Below, piece by piece: positions 1 through 15,000 of a DNA stretch of 64,000 bases. Below the pieces are notes generated by a model. That model was not told the origin of the DNA. It searched no databases and saw only the letters and a list, made by a program, of their open reading frames with translations. The first letter of the stretch is position 1. Every line of letters starts with the position of its first letter. The position numbers and the translations under genes were made by a program. The stretch comes from Daphnia carinata (lineage: Eukaryota > Arthropoda > Branchiopoda > Diplostraca > Daphniidae). Location of the stretch: contig NC_081337.1 in assembly GCF_022539665.2 (NCBI RefSeq), positions 1-64,000 on the forward strand. Direction: 5' to 3'.

Positions 1-3000
1 GTTTTGATAGAGGTATTTCGCCAAACGCGATGGTTACCAGTCCAATATCCTTAACTATTTAAATCAAATGTACTTGTAATTGTAGTGAACTTTGTTTGTA
101 AAATTCTAATGATTTCATTAAGCACAGTGATTTTCGCATTGAAATCGTAAAAACTAGTAAAATTCGTCAAAAACAGGTTGCAGATTCCAAGTTAGTAAGC
201 ATAGCCAACTATAGAATGTTCAAAGAACGAACGTTAGTCATCTTTTACCAAGCGCAACCTGGTGGTGAGTTTTGATAGAGGTTTTTCGCCAAACGCGATG
301 GTTACCAGTCCAATATCCTTAACTATTTAAATCAAATGTACTTGTAATTGTAGTGAACTTTGTTTGTAAAATTCTAATGATTTCATTAAGCACAGTGATT
401 TTCGCATTGAAATCGTAAAAACTAGTAAAATTCGTCAAAAACAGGTTGCCGATTCCAAGTTAGTAAGCATAGCCAACTATAGAATGTTCAAAGAACGAAC
501 GTTAGTCATCTTTTACCAAGCGCAACCTGGTGGTGAGTTTTGATAGAGGTTTTTCGCCAAACGCGATGGTTACCAGTCCAATATCCTTAACTATTTAAAT
601 CAAATGTACTTGTAATTGTAGTGAACTTTGTTTGTAAAATTCTAATGATTTCATTAAGCACAGTGATTTTCGCATTGAAATCGTAAAAACTAGTAAAATT
701 CGTCAAAAACAGGTTGCCGATTCCAAGTTAGTAAGCATAGCCAACTATAGAATGTTCAAAGAACGAACGTTAGTCATCTTTTACCAAGCGCAACCTGGTG
801 GTGAGTTTTGATAGAGGTTTTTCGCCAAACGCGATGGTTACCAGTCCAATATCCTTAACTATTTAAATCAAATGTACTTGTAATTGTAGTGAACTTTGTT
901 TGTAAAATTCTAATGATTTCATTAAGCACAGTGATTTTCGCATTGAAATCGTAAAAACTAGTAAAATTCGTCAAAAACAGGTTGCAGATTCCAAGTTAGT
1001 AAGCATAGCCAACTATAGAATGTTCAAAGAACGAACGTTAGTCATCTTTTACCAAGCGCAACCTGGTGGTGAGTTTTGATAGAGGTTTTTCGCCAAACGC
1101 GATGGTTACCAGTCCAATATCCTTAACTATTTAAATCAAATGTACTTGTAATTGTAGTGAACTTTGTTTGTAAAATTCTAATGATTTCATTAAGCACAGT
1201 GATTTTCGCATTGAAATCGTAAAAACTAGTAAAATTCGTCAAAAACAGGTTGCAGATTCCAAGTTAGTAAGCATAGCCAACTATAGAATGTTCAAAGAAC
1301 GAACGTTAGTCATCTTTTACCAAGCGCAACCTGGTGGTGAGTTTTGATAGAGGTTTTTCGCCAAACGCGATGGTTACCAGTCCAATATCCTTAACTATTT
1401 AAATCAAATGTACTTGTAATTGTAGTGAACTTTGTTTGTAAAATTCTAATGATTTCATTAAGCACAGTGATTTTCGCATTGAAATCGTAAAAACTAGTAA
1501 AATTCGTCAAAAACAGGTTGCAGATTCCAAGTTAGTAAGCATAGCCAACTATAGAATGTTCAAAGAACGAACGTTAGTCATCTTTTACCAAGCGCAACCT
1601 GGTGGTGAGTTTTGATAGAGGTTTTTCGCCAAACGCGATGGTTACCAGTCCAATATCCTTAACTATTTAAATCAAATGTACTTGTAATTGTAGTGAACTT
1701 TGTTTGTAAAATTCTAATGATTTCATTAAGCACAGTGATTTTCGCATTGAAATCGTAAAAACTAGTAAAATTCGTCAAAAACAGGTTGCCGATTCCAAGT
1801 TAGTAAGCATAGCCAACTATAGAATGTTCAAAGAACGAACGTTAGTCATCTTTTACCAAGCGCAACCTGGTGGTGAGTTTTGATAGAGGTTTTCGCCAAA
1901 CGCGATGGTTACCAGTCCAATATCCTTAACTATTTAAATCAAATGTACTTGTAATTGTAGTGAACTTTGTTTGTAAAATTCTAATGATTTCATTAAGCAC
2001 AGTGATTTTCGCATTGAAATCGTAAAAACTAGTAAAATTCGTCAAAAACAGGTTGCAGATTCCAAGTTAGTAAGCATAGCCAACTATAGAATGTTCAAAG
2101 AACGAACGTTAGTCATCTTTTACCAAGCGCAACCTGGTGGTGAGTTTTGATAGAGGTTTTTCGCCAAACGCGATGGTTACCAGTCCAATATCCTTAACTA
2201 TTTAAATCAAATGTACTTGTAATTGTAGTGAACTTTGTTTGTAAAATTCTAATGATTTCATTAAGCACAGTGATTTTCGCATTGAAATCGTAAAAATTAA
2301 TAAAAATTCGTCAAAAACAGGTTGCACATTCCAAGTTAGTAAGCATAGCCAACTATAGAATGTTCCAAGAACGAACGTTAGTCATCTTTTACCAAGCGCA
2401 ACCTGGTGGTGAGTTTTGATAGAGGTTTTTCGCCAAACGCGATGGTTACCAGTCCAATATCCTTAACTATTTAAATCAAATGTACTTGTAATTGTAGTGA
2501 ACTTTGTTTGTAAAATTCTAATGATTTCATTAAGCACAGTGATTTTCGCATTGAAATCGTAAAAACTAGTAAAATTCGTCAAAAACAGGTTGCACATTCC
2601 AAGTTAGTAAGCATAGCCAACTATAGAATGTTCAAAGAACGAACGTTAGTCATCTTTTACCAAGCGCAACCTGGTGGTGAGTTTTGATAGAGGTTTTTCG
2701 CCAAACGCGATGGTTACCAGTCCAATATCCTTAACTATTTAAATCAAATGTACTTGTAATTGTAGTGAACTTTGTTTGTAAAATTCTAATGATTTCATTA
2801 AGCACAGTGATTTTCGCATTGAAATCGTAAAAACTAGTAAAATTCGTCAAAAACAGGTTGCAGATTCCAAGTTAGTAAGCATAGCCAACTATAGAATGTT
2901 CAAAGAACGAACGTTAGTCATCTTTTACCAAGCGCAACCTGGTGGTGAGTTTTGATAGAGGTTTTTCGCCAAACGCGATGGTTACCAGTCCAATATCCTT

Positions 3001-6000
3001 AACTATTTAAATCAAATGTACTTGTAATTGTAGTGAACTTTGTTTGTAAAATTCTAATGATTTCATTAAGCACAGTGATTTTCGCATTGAAATCGTAAAA
3101 ACTAGTAAAATTCGTCAAAAACAGGTTGCAGATTCCAAGTTAGTAAGCATAGCCAACTATAGAATGTTCAAAGAACGAACGTTAGTCATCTTTTACCAAG
3201 CGCAACCTGGTGGTGAGTTTTGATAGAGGTTTTTCGCCAAACGCGATGGTTACCAGTCCAATATCCTTAACTATTTAAATCAAATGTACTTGTAATTGTA
3301 GTGAACTTTGTTTGTAAAATTCTAATGATTTCATTAAGCACAGTGATTTTCGCATTGAAATCGTAAAAACTAGTAAAATTCGTCAAAAACAGGTTGCCGA
3401 TTCCAAGTTAGTAAGCATAGCCAACTATAGAATGTTCAAAGAACGAACGTTAGTCATCTTTTACCAAGCGCAACCTGGTGGTGAGTTTTGATAGAGGTTT
3501 TTCGCCAAACGCGATGGTTACCAGTCCAATATCCTTAACTATTTAAATCAAATGTACTTGTAATTGTAGTGAACTTTGTTTGTAAAATTCTAATGATTTC
3601 ATTAAGCACAGTGATTTTCGCATTGAAATCGTAAAAACTAGTAAAATTCGTCAAAAACAGGTTGCAGATTCCAAGTTAGTAAGCATAGCCAACTATAGAA
3701 TGTTCAAAGAACGAACGTTAGTCATCTTTTACCAAGCGCAACCTGGTGGTGAGTTTTGATAGAGGTTTTTCGCCAAACGCGATGGTTACCAGTCCAATAT
3801 CCTTAACTATTTAAATCAAATGTACTTGTAATTGTAGTGAACTTTGTTTGTAAAATTCTAATGATTTCATTAAGCACAGTGATTTTCGCATTGAAATCGT
3901 AAAAACTAGTAAAATTCGTCAAAAACAGGTTGCAGATTCCAAGTTAGTAAGCATAGCCAACTATAGAATGTTCAAAGAACGAACGTTAGTCATCTTTTAC
4001 CAAGCGCAACCTGGTGGTGAGTTTTGATAGAGGTTTTTCGCCAAACGCGATGGTTACCAGTCCAATATCCTTAACTATTTAAATCAAATGTACTTGTAAT
4101 TGTAGTGAACTTTGTTTGTAAAATTCTAATGATTTCATTAAGCACAGTGATTTTCGCATTGAAATCGTAAAAACTAGTAAAATTCGTCAAAAACAGGTTG
4201 CAGATTCCAAGTTAGTAAGCATAGCCAACTATAGAATGTTCAAAGAACGAACGTTAGTCATCTTTTACCAAGCGCAACCTGGTGGTGAGTTTTGATAGAG
4301 GTTTTTCGCCAAACGCGATGGTTACCAGTCCAATATCCTTAACTATTTAAATCAAATGTACTTGTAATTGTAGTGAACTTTGTTTGTAAAATTCTAATGA
4401 TTTCATTAAGCACAGTGATTTTCGCATTGAAATCGTAAAAACTAGTAAAATTCGTCAAAAACAGGTTGCCGATTCCAAGTTAGTAAGCATAGCCAACTAT
4501 AGAATGTTCAAAGAACGAACGTTAGTCATCTTTTACCAAGCGCAACCTGGTGGTGAGTTTTGATAGAGGTTTTTCGCCAAACGCGATGGTTACCAGTCCA
4601 ATATCCTTAACTATTTAAATCAAATGTACTTGTAATTGTAGTGAACTTTGTTTGTAAAATTCTAATGATTTCATTAAGCACAGTGATTTTCGCATTGAAA
4701 TCGTAAAAACTAGTAAAATTCGTCAAAAACAGGTTGCCGATTCCAAGTTAGTAAGCATAGCCAACTATAGAATGTTCAAAGAACGAACGTTAGTCATCTT
4801 TTACCAAGCGCAACCTGGTGGTGAGTTTTGATAGAGGTTTTTCGCCAAACGCGATGGTTACCAGTCCAATATCCTTAACTATTTAAATCAAATGTACTTG
4901 TAATTGTAGTGAACTTTGTTTGTAAAATTCTAATGATTTCATTAAGCACAGTGATTTTCGCATTGAAATCGTAAAAACTAGTAAAATTCGTCAAAAACAG
5001 GTTGCAGATTCCAAGTTAGTAAGCATAGCCAACTATAGAATGTTCAAAGAACGAACGTTAGTCATCTTTTACCAAGCGCAACCTGGTGGTGAGTTTTGAT
5101 AGAGGTTTTTCGCCAAACGCGATGGTTACCAGTCCAATATCCTTAACTATTTAAATCAAATGTACTTGTAATTGTAGTGAACTTTGTTTGTAAAATTCTA
5201 ATGATTTCATTAAGCACAGTGATTTTCGCATTGAAATCGTAAAAACTAGTAAAATTCGTCAAAAACAGGTTGCAGATTCCAAGTTAGTAAGCATAGCCAA
5301 CTATAGAATGTTCAAAGAACGAACGTTAGTCATCTTTTACCAAGCGCAACCTGGTGGTGAGTTTTGATAGAGGTTTTTCGCCAAACGCGATGGTTACCAG
5401 TCCAATATCCTTAACTATTTAAATCAAATGTACTTGTAATTGTAGTGAACTTTGTTTGTAAAATTCTAATGATTTCATTAAGCACAGTGATTTTCGCATT
5501 GAAATCGTAAAAACTAGTAAAATTCGTCAAAAACAGGTTGCAGATTCCAAGTTAGTAAGCATAGCCAACTATAGAATGTTCAAAGAACGAACGTTAGTCA
5601 TCTTTTACCAAGCGCAACCTGGTGGTGAGTTTTGATAGAGGTTTTTCGCCAAACGCGATGGTTACCAGTCCAATATCCTTAACTATTTAAATCAAATGTA
5701 CTTGTAATTGTAGTGAACTTTGTTTGTAAAATTCTAATGATTTCATTAAGCACAGTGATTTTCGCATTGAAATCGTAAAAACTAGTAAAATTCGTCAAAA
5801 ACAGGTTGCCGATTCCAAGTTAGTAAGCATAGCCAACTATAGAATGTTCAAAGAACGAACGTTAGTCATCTTTTACCAAGCGCAACCTGGTGGTGAGTTT
5901 TGATAGAGGTTTTTCGCCAAACGCGATGGTTACCAGTCCAATATCCTTAACTATTTAAATCAAATGTACTTGTAATTGTAGTGAACTTTGTTTGTAAAAT

Positions 6001-9000
6001 TCTAATGATTTCATTAAGCACAGTGATTTTCGCATTGAAATCGTAAAAACTAGTAAAATTCGTCAAAAACAGGTTGCAGATTCCAAGTTAGTAAGCATAG
6101 CCAACTATAGAATGTTCAAAGAACGAACGTTAGTCATCTTTTACCAAGCGCAACCTGGTGGTGAGTTTTGATAGAGGTTTTTCGCCAAACGCGATGGTTA
6201 CCAGTCCAATATCCTTAACTATTTAAATCAAATGTACTTGTAATTGTAGTGAACTTTGTTTGTAAAATTCTAATGATTTCATTAAGCACAGTGATTTTCG
6301 CATTGAAATCGTAAAAATTAATAAAAATTCGTCAAAAACAGGTTGCACATTCCAAGTTAGTAAGCATAGCCAACTATAGAATGTTCAAAGAACGAACGTT
6401 AGTCATCTTTTACCAAGCGCAACCTGGTGGTGAGTTTTGATAGAGGTTTTTCGCCAAACGCGATGGTTACCAGTCCAATATCCTTAACTATTTAAATCAA
6501 ATGTACTTGTAATTGTAGTGAACTTTGTTTGTAAAATTCTAATGATTTCATTAAGCACAGTGATTTTCGTATTGAAATCGTAAAAACTAGTAAAATTCGT
6601 CAAAAACAGGTTGCACATTCCAAGTTAGTAAGCATAGCCAACTATAGAATGTTCAAAGAACGAACGTTAGTCATCTTTTACCAAGCGCAACCTGGTGGTG
6701 AGTTTTGATAGAGGTTTTTCGCCAAACGCGATGGTTACCAGTCCAATATCCTTAACTATTTAAATCAAATGTACTTGTAATTGTAGTGAACTTTGTTTGT
6801 AAAATTCTAATGATTTCATTAAGCACAGTGATTTTCGCATTGAAATCGTAAAAACTAGTAAAATTCGTCAAAAACAGGTTGCAGATTCCAAGTTAGTAAG
6901 CATAGCCAACTATAGAATGTTCAAAGAACGAACGTTAGTCATCTTTTACCAAGCGCAACCTGGTGGTGAGTTTTGATAGAGGTTTTCGCCAAACGCGATG
7001 GTTACCAGTCCAATATCCTTAACTATTTAAATCAAATGTACTTGTAATTGTAGTGAACTTTGTTTGTAAAATTCTAATGATTTCATTAAGCACAGTGATT
7101 TTCGCATTGAAATCGTAAAAACTAGTAAAATTCGTCAAAAACAGGTTGCAGATTCCAAGTTAGTAAGCATAGCCAACTATAGAATGTTCAAAGAACGAAC
7201 GTTAGTCATCTTTTACCAAGCGCAACCTGGTGGTGAGTTTTGATAGAGGTTTTTCGCCAAACGCGATGGTTACCAGTCCAATATCCTTAACTATTTAAAT
7301 CAAATGTACTTGTAATTGTAGTGAACTTTGTTTGTAAAATTCTAATGATTTCATTAAGCACAGTGATTTTCGCATTGAAATCGTAAAAACTAGTAAAATT
7401 CGTCAAAAACAGGTTGCCGATTCCAAGTTAGTAAGCATAGCCAACTATAGAATGTTCAAAGAACGAACGTTAGTCATCTTTTACCAAGCGCAACCTGGTG
7501 GTGAGTTTTGATAGAGGTTTTTCGCCAAACGCGATGGTTACCAGTCCAATATCCTTAACTATTTAAATCAAATGTACTTGTAATTGTAGTGAACTTTGTT
7601 TGTAAAATTCTAATGATTTCATTAAGCACAGTGATTTTCGCATTGAAATCGTAAAAACTAGTAAAATTCGTCAAAAACAGGTTGCAGATTCCAAGTTAGT
7701 AAGCATAGCCAACTATAGAATGTTCAAAGAACGAACGTTAGTCATCTTTTACCAAGCGCAACCTGGTGGTGAGTTTTGATAGAGGTTTTTCGCCAAACGC
7801 GATGGTTACCAGTCCAATATCCTTAACTATTTAAATCAAATGTACTTGTAATTGTAGTGAACTTTGTTTGTAAAATTCTAATGATTTCATTAAGCACAGT
7901 GATTTTCGTATTGAAATCGTAAAAACTAGTAAAATTCGTCAAAAACAGGTTGCCGATTCCAAGTTAGTAAGCATAGCCAACTATAGAATGTTCAAAGAAC
8001 GAACGTTAGTCATCTTTTACCAAGCGCAACCTGGTGGTGAGTTTTGATAGAGGTTTTTCGCAAACGCGATGGTTACCAGTCCAATATCCTTAACTATTTA
8101 AATCAAATGTACTTGTAATTGTAGTGAACTTTGTTTGTAAAATTCTAATGATTTCATTAAGCACAGTGATTTTCGCATTGAAATCGTAAAAATTAATAAA
8201 ATTCGTCAAAAACAGGTTGCACATTCCAAGTTAGTAAGCATAGCCAACTATAGAATGTTCAAAGAACGAACGTTAGTCATCTTTTACCAAGCGCAACCTG
8301 GTGGTGAGTTTTGATAGAGGTTTTTCGCCAAACGCGATGGTTACCAGTCCAATATCCTTAACTATTTAAATCAAATGTACTTGTAATTGTAGTGAACTTT
8401 GTTTGTAAAATTCTAATGATTTCATTAAGCACAGTGATTTTCGCATTGAAATCGTAAAAACTAGTAAAATTCGTCAAAAACAGGTTGCACATTCCAAGTT
8501 AGTAAGCATAGCCAACTATAGAATGTTCAAAGAACGAACGTTAGTCATCTTGTACCAACCTGGTGGTGAGTTTTGATAGAGGTTTTTCGCCAAACGCGAT
8601 GGTTACCAGTCCAATATCCTTAACTATTTAAATCAAATGTACTTGTAATTGTAGTGAACTTTGTTTGTAAAATTCTAATGATTTCATTAAGCACAGTGAT
8701 TTTCGCATTGAAATCGTAAAAACTAGTAAAATTCGTCAAAAACAGGTTGCAGATTCCAAGTTAGTAAGCATAGCCAACTATAGAATGTTCAAAGAACGAA
8801 CGTTAGTCATCTTTTACCAAGCGCAACCTGGTGGTGAGTTTTGATAGAGGTTTTTCGCCAAACGCGATGGTTACCAGTCCAATATCCTTAACTATTTAAA
8901 TCAAATGTACTTGTAATTGTAGTGAACTTTGTTTGTAAAATTCTAATGATTTCATTAAGCACAGTGATTTTCGCATTGAAATCGTAAAAACTAGTAAAAT

Positions 9001-12000
9001 TCGTCAAAAACAGGTTGCAGATTCCAAGTTAGTAAGCATAGCCAACTATAGAATGTTCAAAGAACGAACGTTAGTCATCTTTTACCAAGCGCAACCTGGT
9101 GGTGAGTTTTGATAGAGGTTTTTCGCCAAACGCGATGGTTACCAGTCCAATATCCTTAACTATTTAAATCAAATGTACTTGTAATTGTAGTGAACTTTGT
9201 TTGTAAAATTCTAATGATTTCATTAAGCACAGTGATTTTCGCATTGAAATCGTAAAAACTAGTAAAATTCGTCAAAAACAGGTTGCAGATTCCAAGTTAG
9301 TAAGCATAGCCAACTATAGAATGTTCAAAGAACGAACGTTAGTCATCTTTTACCAAGCGCAACCTGGTGGTGAGTTTTGATAGAGGTTTTTCGCCAAACG
9401 CGATGGTTACCAGTCCAATATCCTTAACTATTTAAATCAAATGTACTTGTAATTGTAGTGAACTTTGTTTGTAAAATTCTAATGATTTCATTAAGCACAG
9501 TGATTTTCGCATTGAAATCGTAAAAATTAATAAAATTCTTCAAAAACAGGTTGCAGATTCCAAGTTAGTAAGCATAGCCAACTATAGAATGTTCAAAGAA
9601 CGAACGTTAGTCATCTTTTACCAAGCGCAACCTGGTGGTGAGTTTTGATAGAGGTTTTTCGCCAAACGCGATGGTTACCAGTCCAATATCCTTAACTATT
9701 TAAATCAAATGTACTTGTAATTGTAGTGAACTTTGTTTGTAAAATTCTAATGATTTCATTAAGCACAGTGATTTTCGCATTGAAATCGTAAAAACTAGTA
9801 AAATTCGTCAAAAACAGGTTGCAGATTCCAAGTTAGTAAGCATAGCCAACTATAGAATGTTCAAAGAACGAACGTTAGTCATCTTTTACCAAGCGCAACC
9901 TGGTGGTGAGTTTTGATAGAGGTTTTTCGCCAAACGCGATGGTTACCAGTCCAATATCCTTAACTATTTAAATCAAATGTACTTGTAATTGTAGTGAACT
10001 TTGTTTGTAAAATTCTAATGATTTCATTAAGCACAGTGATTTTCGCATTGAAATCGTAAAAATTAATAAAAATTCGTCAAAAACAGGTTGCACATTCCAA
10101 GTTAGTAAGCATAGCCAACTATAGAATGTTCAAAGAACGAACGTTAGTCATCTTTTACCAAGCGCAACCTGGTGGTGAGTTTTGATAGAGGTTTTTCGCC
10201 AAACGCGATGGTTACCAGTCCAATATCCTTAACTATTTAAATCAAATGTACTTGTAATTGTAGTGAACTTTGTTTGTAAAATTCTAATGATTTCATTAAG
10301 CACAGTGATTTTCGCATTGAAATCGTAAAAATTAATAAAAATTCGTCAAAAACAGGTTGCACATTCCAAGTTAGTAAGCATAGCCAACTATAGAATGTTC
10401 AAAGAACGAACGTTAGTCATCTTTTACCAAGCGCAACCTGGTGGTGAGTTTTGATAGAGGTTTTTCGCCAAACGCGATGGTTACCAGTCCAATATCCTTA
10501 ACTATTTAAATCAAATGTACTTGTAATTGTAGTGAACTTTGTTTGTAAAATTCTAATGATTTCATTAAGCACAGTGATTTTCGCATTGAAATCGTAAAAA
10601 CTAATAAAATTCGTCAAAAACAGGTTGCACATTCCAAGTTAGTAAGCATAGCCAACTATAGAATGTTCAAAGAACGAACGTTAGTCATCTTTTACCAAGC
10701 GCAACCTGGTGGTGAGTTTTGATAGAGGTTTTTCGCCAAACGCGATGGTTACCAGTCCAATATCCTTAACTATTTAAATCAAATGTACTTGTAATTGTAG
10801 TGAACTTTGTTTGTAAAATTCTAATGATTTCATTAAGCACAGTGATTTTCGCATTGAAATCGTAAAAACTAGTAAAATTCGTCAAAAACAGGTTGCAGAT
10901 TCCAAGTTAGTAAGCATAGCCAACTATAGAATGTTCAAAGAACGAACGTTAGTCATCTTTTACCAAGCGCAACCTGGTGGTGAGTTTTGATAGAGGTTTT
11001 CGCCAAACGCGATGGTTACCAGTCCAATATCCTTAACTATTTAAATCAAATGTACTTGTAATTGTAGTGAACTTTGTTTGTAAAATTCTAATGATTTCAT
11101 TAAGCACAGTGATTTTCGCATTGAAATCGTAAAAACTAGTAAAATTCGTCAAAAACAGGTTGCAGATTCCAAGTTAGTAAGCATAGCCAACTATAGAATG
11201 TTCAAAGAACGAACGTTAGTCATCTTTTACCAAGCGCAACCTGGTGGTGAGTTTTGATAGAGGTTTTTCGCCAAACGCGATGGTTACCAGTCCAATATCC
11301 TTAACTATTTAAATCAAATGTACTTGTAATTGTAGTGAACTTTGTTTGTAAAATTCTAATGATTTCATTAAGCACAGTGATTTTCGCATTGAAATCGTAA
11401 AAACTAGTAAAATTCGTCAAAAACAGGTTGCAGATTCCAAGTTAGTAAGCATAGCCAACTATAGAATGTTCAAAGAACGAACGTTAGTCATCTTTTACCA
11501 AGCGCAACCTGGTGGTGAGTTTTGATAGAGGTTTTTCGCCAAACGCGATGGTTACCAGTCCAATATCCTTAACTATTTAAATCAAATGTACTTGTAATTG
11601 TAGTGAACTTTGTTTGTAAAATTCTAATGATTTCATTAAGCACAGTGATTTTCGCATTGAAATCGTAAAAACTAGTAAAATTCGTCAAAAACAGGTTGCA
11701 GATTCCAAGTTAGTAAGCATAGCCAACTATAGAATGTTCAAAGAACGAACGTTAGTCATCTTTTACCAAGCGCAACCTGGTGGTGAGTTTTGATAGAGGT
11801 TTTTCGCCAAACGCGATGGTTACCAGTCCAATATCCTTAACTATTTAAATCAAATGTACTTGTAATTGTAGTGAACTTTGTTTGTAAAATTCTAATGATT
11901 TCATTAAGCACAGTGATTTTCGCATTGAAATCGTAAAAACTAGTAAAATTCGTCAAAAACAGGTTGCAGATTCCAAGTTAGTAAGCATAGCCAACTATAG

Positions 12001-15000
12001 AATGTTCAAAGAACGAACGTTAGTCATCTTTTACCAAGCGCAACCTGGTGGTGAGTTTTGATAGAGGTTTTTCGCCAAACGAGATAGAGGTTTTTCGCCA
12101 AACGCGATGGTTACCAGTCCAATATCCTTAACTATTTAAATCAAATGTACTTGTAATTGTAGTGAACTTTGTTTGTAAAATTCTAATGATTTCATTAAGC
12201 ACAGTGATTTTCGCATTGAAATCGTAAAAATAAATAAAAATTCGTCAAAAACAGGTTGCAGATTCCAAGTTAGTAAGCATAGCCAACTATAGAATGTTCA
12301 AAGAACGAACGTTAGTCATCTTTTACCAAGCGCAACCTGGTGGTGAGTTTTGATAGAGGTTTTTCGCCAAACGCGATGGTTACCAGTCCAATATCCTTAA
12401 CTATTTAAATCAAATGTACTTGTAATTGTAGTGAACTTTGTTTGTAAAATTCTAATGATTTCATTAAGCACAGTGATTTTCGCATTGAAATCGTAAAAAT
12501 TAATAAAAATTCGTCAAAAACAGGTTGCACATTCCAAGTTAGTAAGCATAGCCAACTATAGAATGTTCAAAGAACGAACGTTAGTCATCTTTTACCAAGC
12601 GCAACCTGGTGGTGAGTTTTGATAGAGGTTTTTCGCCAAACGCGATGGTTACCAGTCCAATATCCTTAACTATTTAAATCAAATGTACTTGTAATTGTAG
12701 TGAACTTTGTTTGTAAAATTCTAATGATTTCATTAAGCACAGTGATTTTCGCATTGAAATCGTAAAAACTAGTAAAATTCGTCAAAAACAGGTTGCAGAT
12801 TCCAAGTTAGTAAGCATAGCCAACTATAGAATGTTCAAAGAACGAACGTTAGTCATCTTTTACCAAGCGCAACCTGGTGGTGAGTTTTGATAGAGGTTTT
12901 TCGCCAAACGCGATGGTTACCAGTCCAATATCCTTAACTATTTAAATCAAATGTACTTGTAATTGTAGTGAACTTTGTTTGTAAAATTCTAATGATTTCA
13001 TTAAGCACAGTGATTTTCGCATTGAAATCGTAAAAACTAGTAAAATTCGTCAAAAACAGGTTGCAGATTCCAAGTTAGTAAGCATAGCCAACTATAGAAT
13101 GTTCAAAGAACGAACGTTAGTCATCTTTTACCAAGCGCAACCTGGTGGTGAGTTTTGATAGAGGTTTTTCGCCAAACGCGATGGTTACCAGTCCAATATC
13201 CTTAACTATTTAAATCAAATGTACTTGTAATTGTAGTGAACTTTGTTTGTAAAATTCTAATGATTTCATTAAGCACAGTGATTTTCGCATTGAAATCGTA
13301 AAAACTAGTAAAATTCGTCAAAAACAGGTTGCAGATTCCAAGTTAGTAAGCATAGCCAACTATAGAATGTTCAAAGAACGAACGTTAGTCATCTTTTACC
13401 AAGCGCAACCTGGTGGTGAGTTTTGATAGAGGTTTTTCGCCAAACGCGATGGTTACCAGTCCAATATCCTTAACTATTTAAATCAAATGTACTTGTAATT
13501 GTAGTGAACTTTGTTTGTAAAATTCTAATGATTTCATTAAGCACAGTGATTTTCGTATTGAAATCGTAAAAACTAGTAAAATTCGTCAAAAACAGGTTGC
13601 CGATTCCAAGTTAGTAAGCATAGCCAACTATAGAATGTTCAAAGAACGAACGTTAGTCATCTTTTACCAAGCGCAACCTGGTGGTGAGTTTTGATAGAGG
13701 TTTTTCGCCAAACGCGATGGTTACCAGTCCAATATCCTTAACTATTTAAATCAAATGTACTTGTAATTGTAGTGAACTTTGTTTGTAAAATTCTAATGAT
13801 TTCATTAAGCACAGTGATTTTCGCATTGAAATCGTAAAAACTAGTAAAATTCGTCAAAAACAGGTTGCCGATTCCAAGTTAGTAAGCATAGCCAACTATA
13901 GAATGTTCAAAGAACGAACGTTAGTCATCTTTTACCAAGCGCAACCTGGTGGTGAGTTTTGATAGAGGTTTTTCGCCAAACGCGATGGTTACCAGTCCAA
14001 TATCCTTAACTATTTAAATCAAATGTACTTGTAATTGTAGTGAACTTTGTTTGTAAAATTCTAATGATTTCATTAAGCACAGTGATTTTCGCATTGAAAT
14101 CGTAAAAACTAGTAAAATTCGTCAAAAACAGGTTGCAGATTCCAAGTTAGTAAGCATAGCCAACTATAGAATGTTCAAAGAACGAACGTTAGTCATCTTT
14201 TACCAAGCGCAACCTGGTGGTGAGTTTTGATAGAGGTTTTTCGCCAAACGCGATGGTTACCAGTCCAATATCCTTAACTATTTAAATCAAATGTACTTGT
14301 AATTGTAGTGAACTTTGTTTGTAAAATTCTAATGATTTCATTAAGCACAGTGATTTTCGTATTGAAATCGTAAAAACTAGTAAAATTCGTCAAAAACAGG
14401 TTGCCGATTCCAAGTTAGTAAGCATAGCCAACTATAGAATGTTCAAAGAACGAACGTTAGTCATCTTTTACCAAGCGCAACCTGGTGGTGAGTTTTGATA
14501 GAGGTTTTTCGCCAAACGCGATGGTTACCAGTCCAATATCCTTAACTATTTAAATCAAATGTACTTGTAATTGTAGTGAACTTTGTTTGTAAAATTCTAA
14601 TGATTTCATTAAGCACAGTGATTTTCGCATTGAAATCGTAAAAATTAATAAAATTCGTCAAAAACAGGTTGCACATTCCAAGTTAGTAAGCATAGCCAAC
14701 TATAGAATGTTCAAAGAACGAACGTTAGTCATCTTTTACCAAGCGCAACCTGGTGGTGAGTTTTGATAGAGGTTTTTCGCCAAACGCGATGGTTACCAGT
14801 CCAATATCCTTAACTATTTAAATCAAATGTACTTGTAATTGTAGTGAACTTTGTTTGTAAAATTCTAATGATTTCATTAAGCACAGTGATTTTCGCATTG
14901 AAATCGTAAAAACTAGTAAAATTCGTCAAAAACAGGTTGCAGATTCCAAGTTAGTAAGCATAGCCAACTATAGAATGTTCAAAGAACGAACGTTAGTCAT

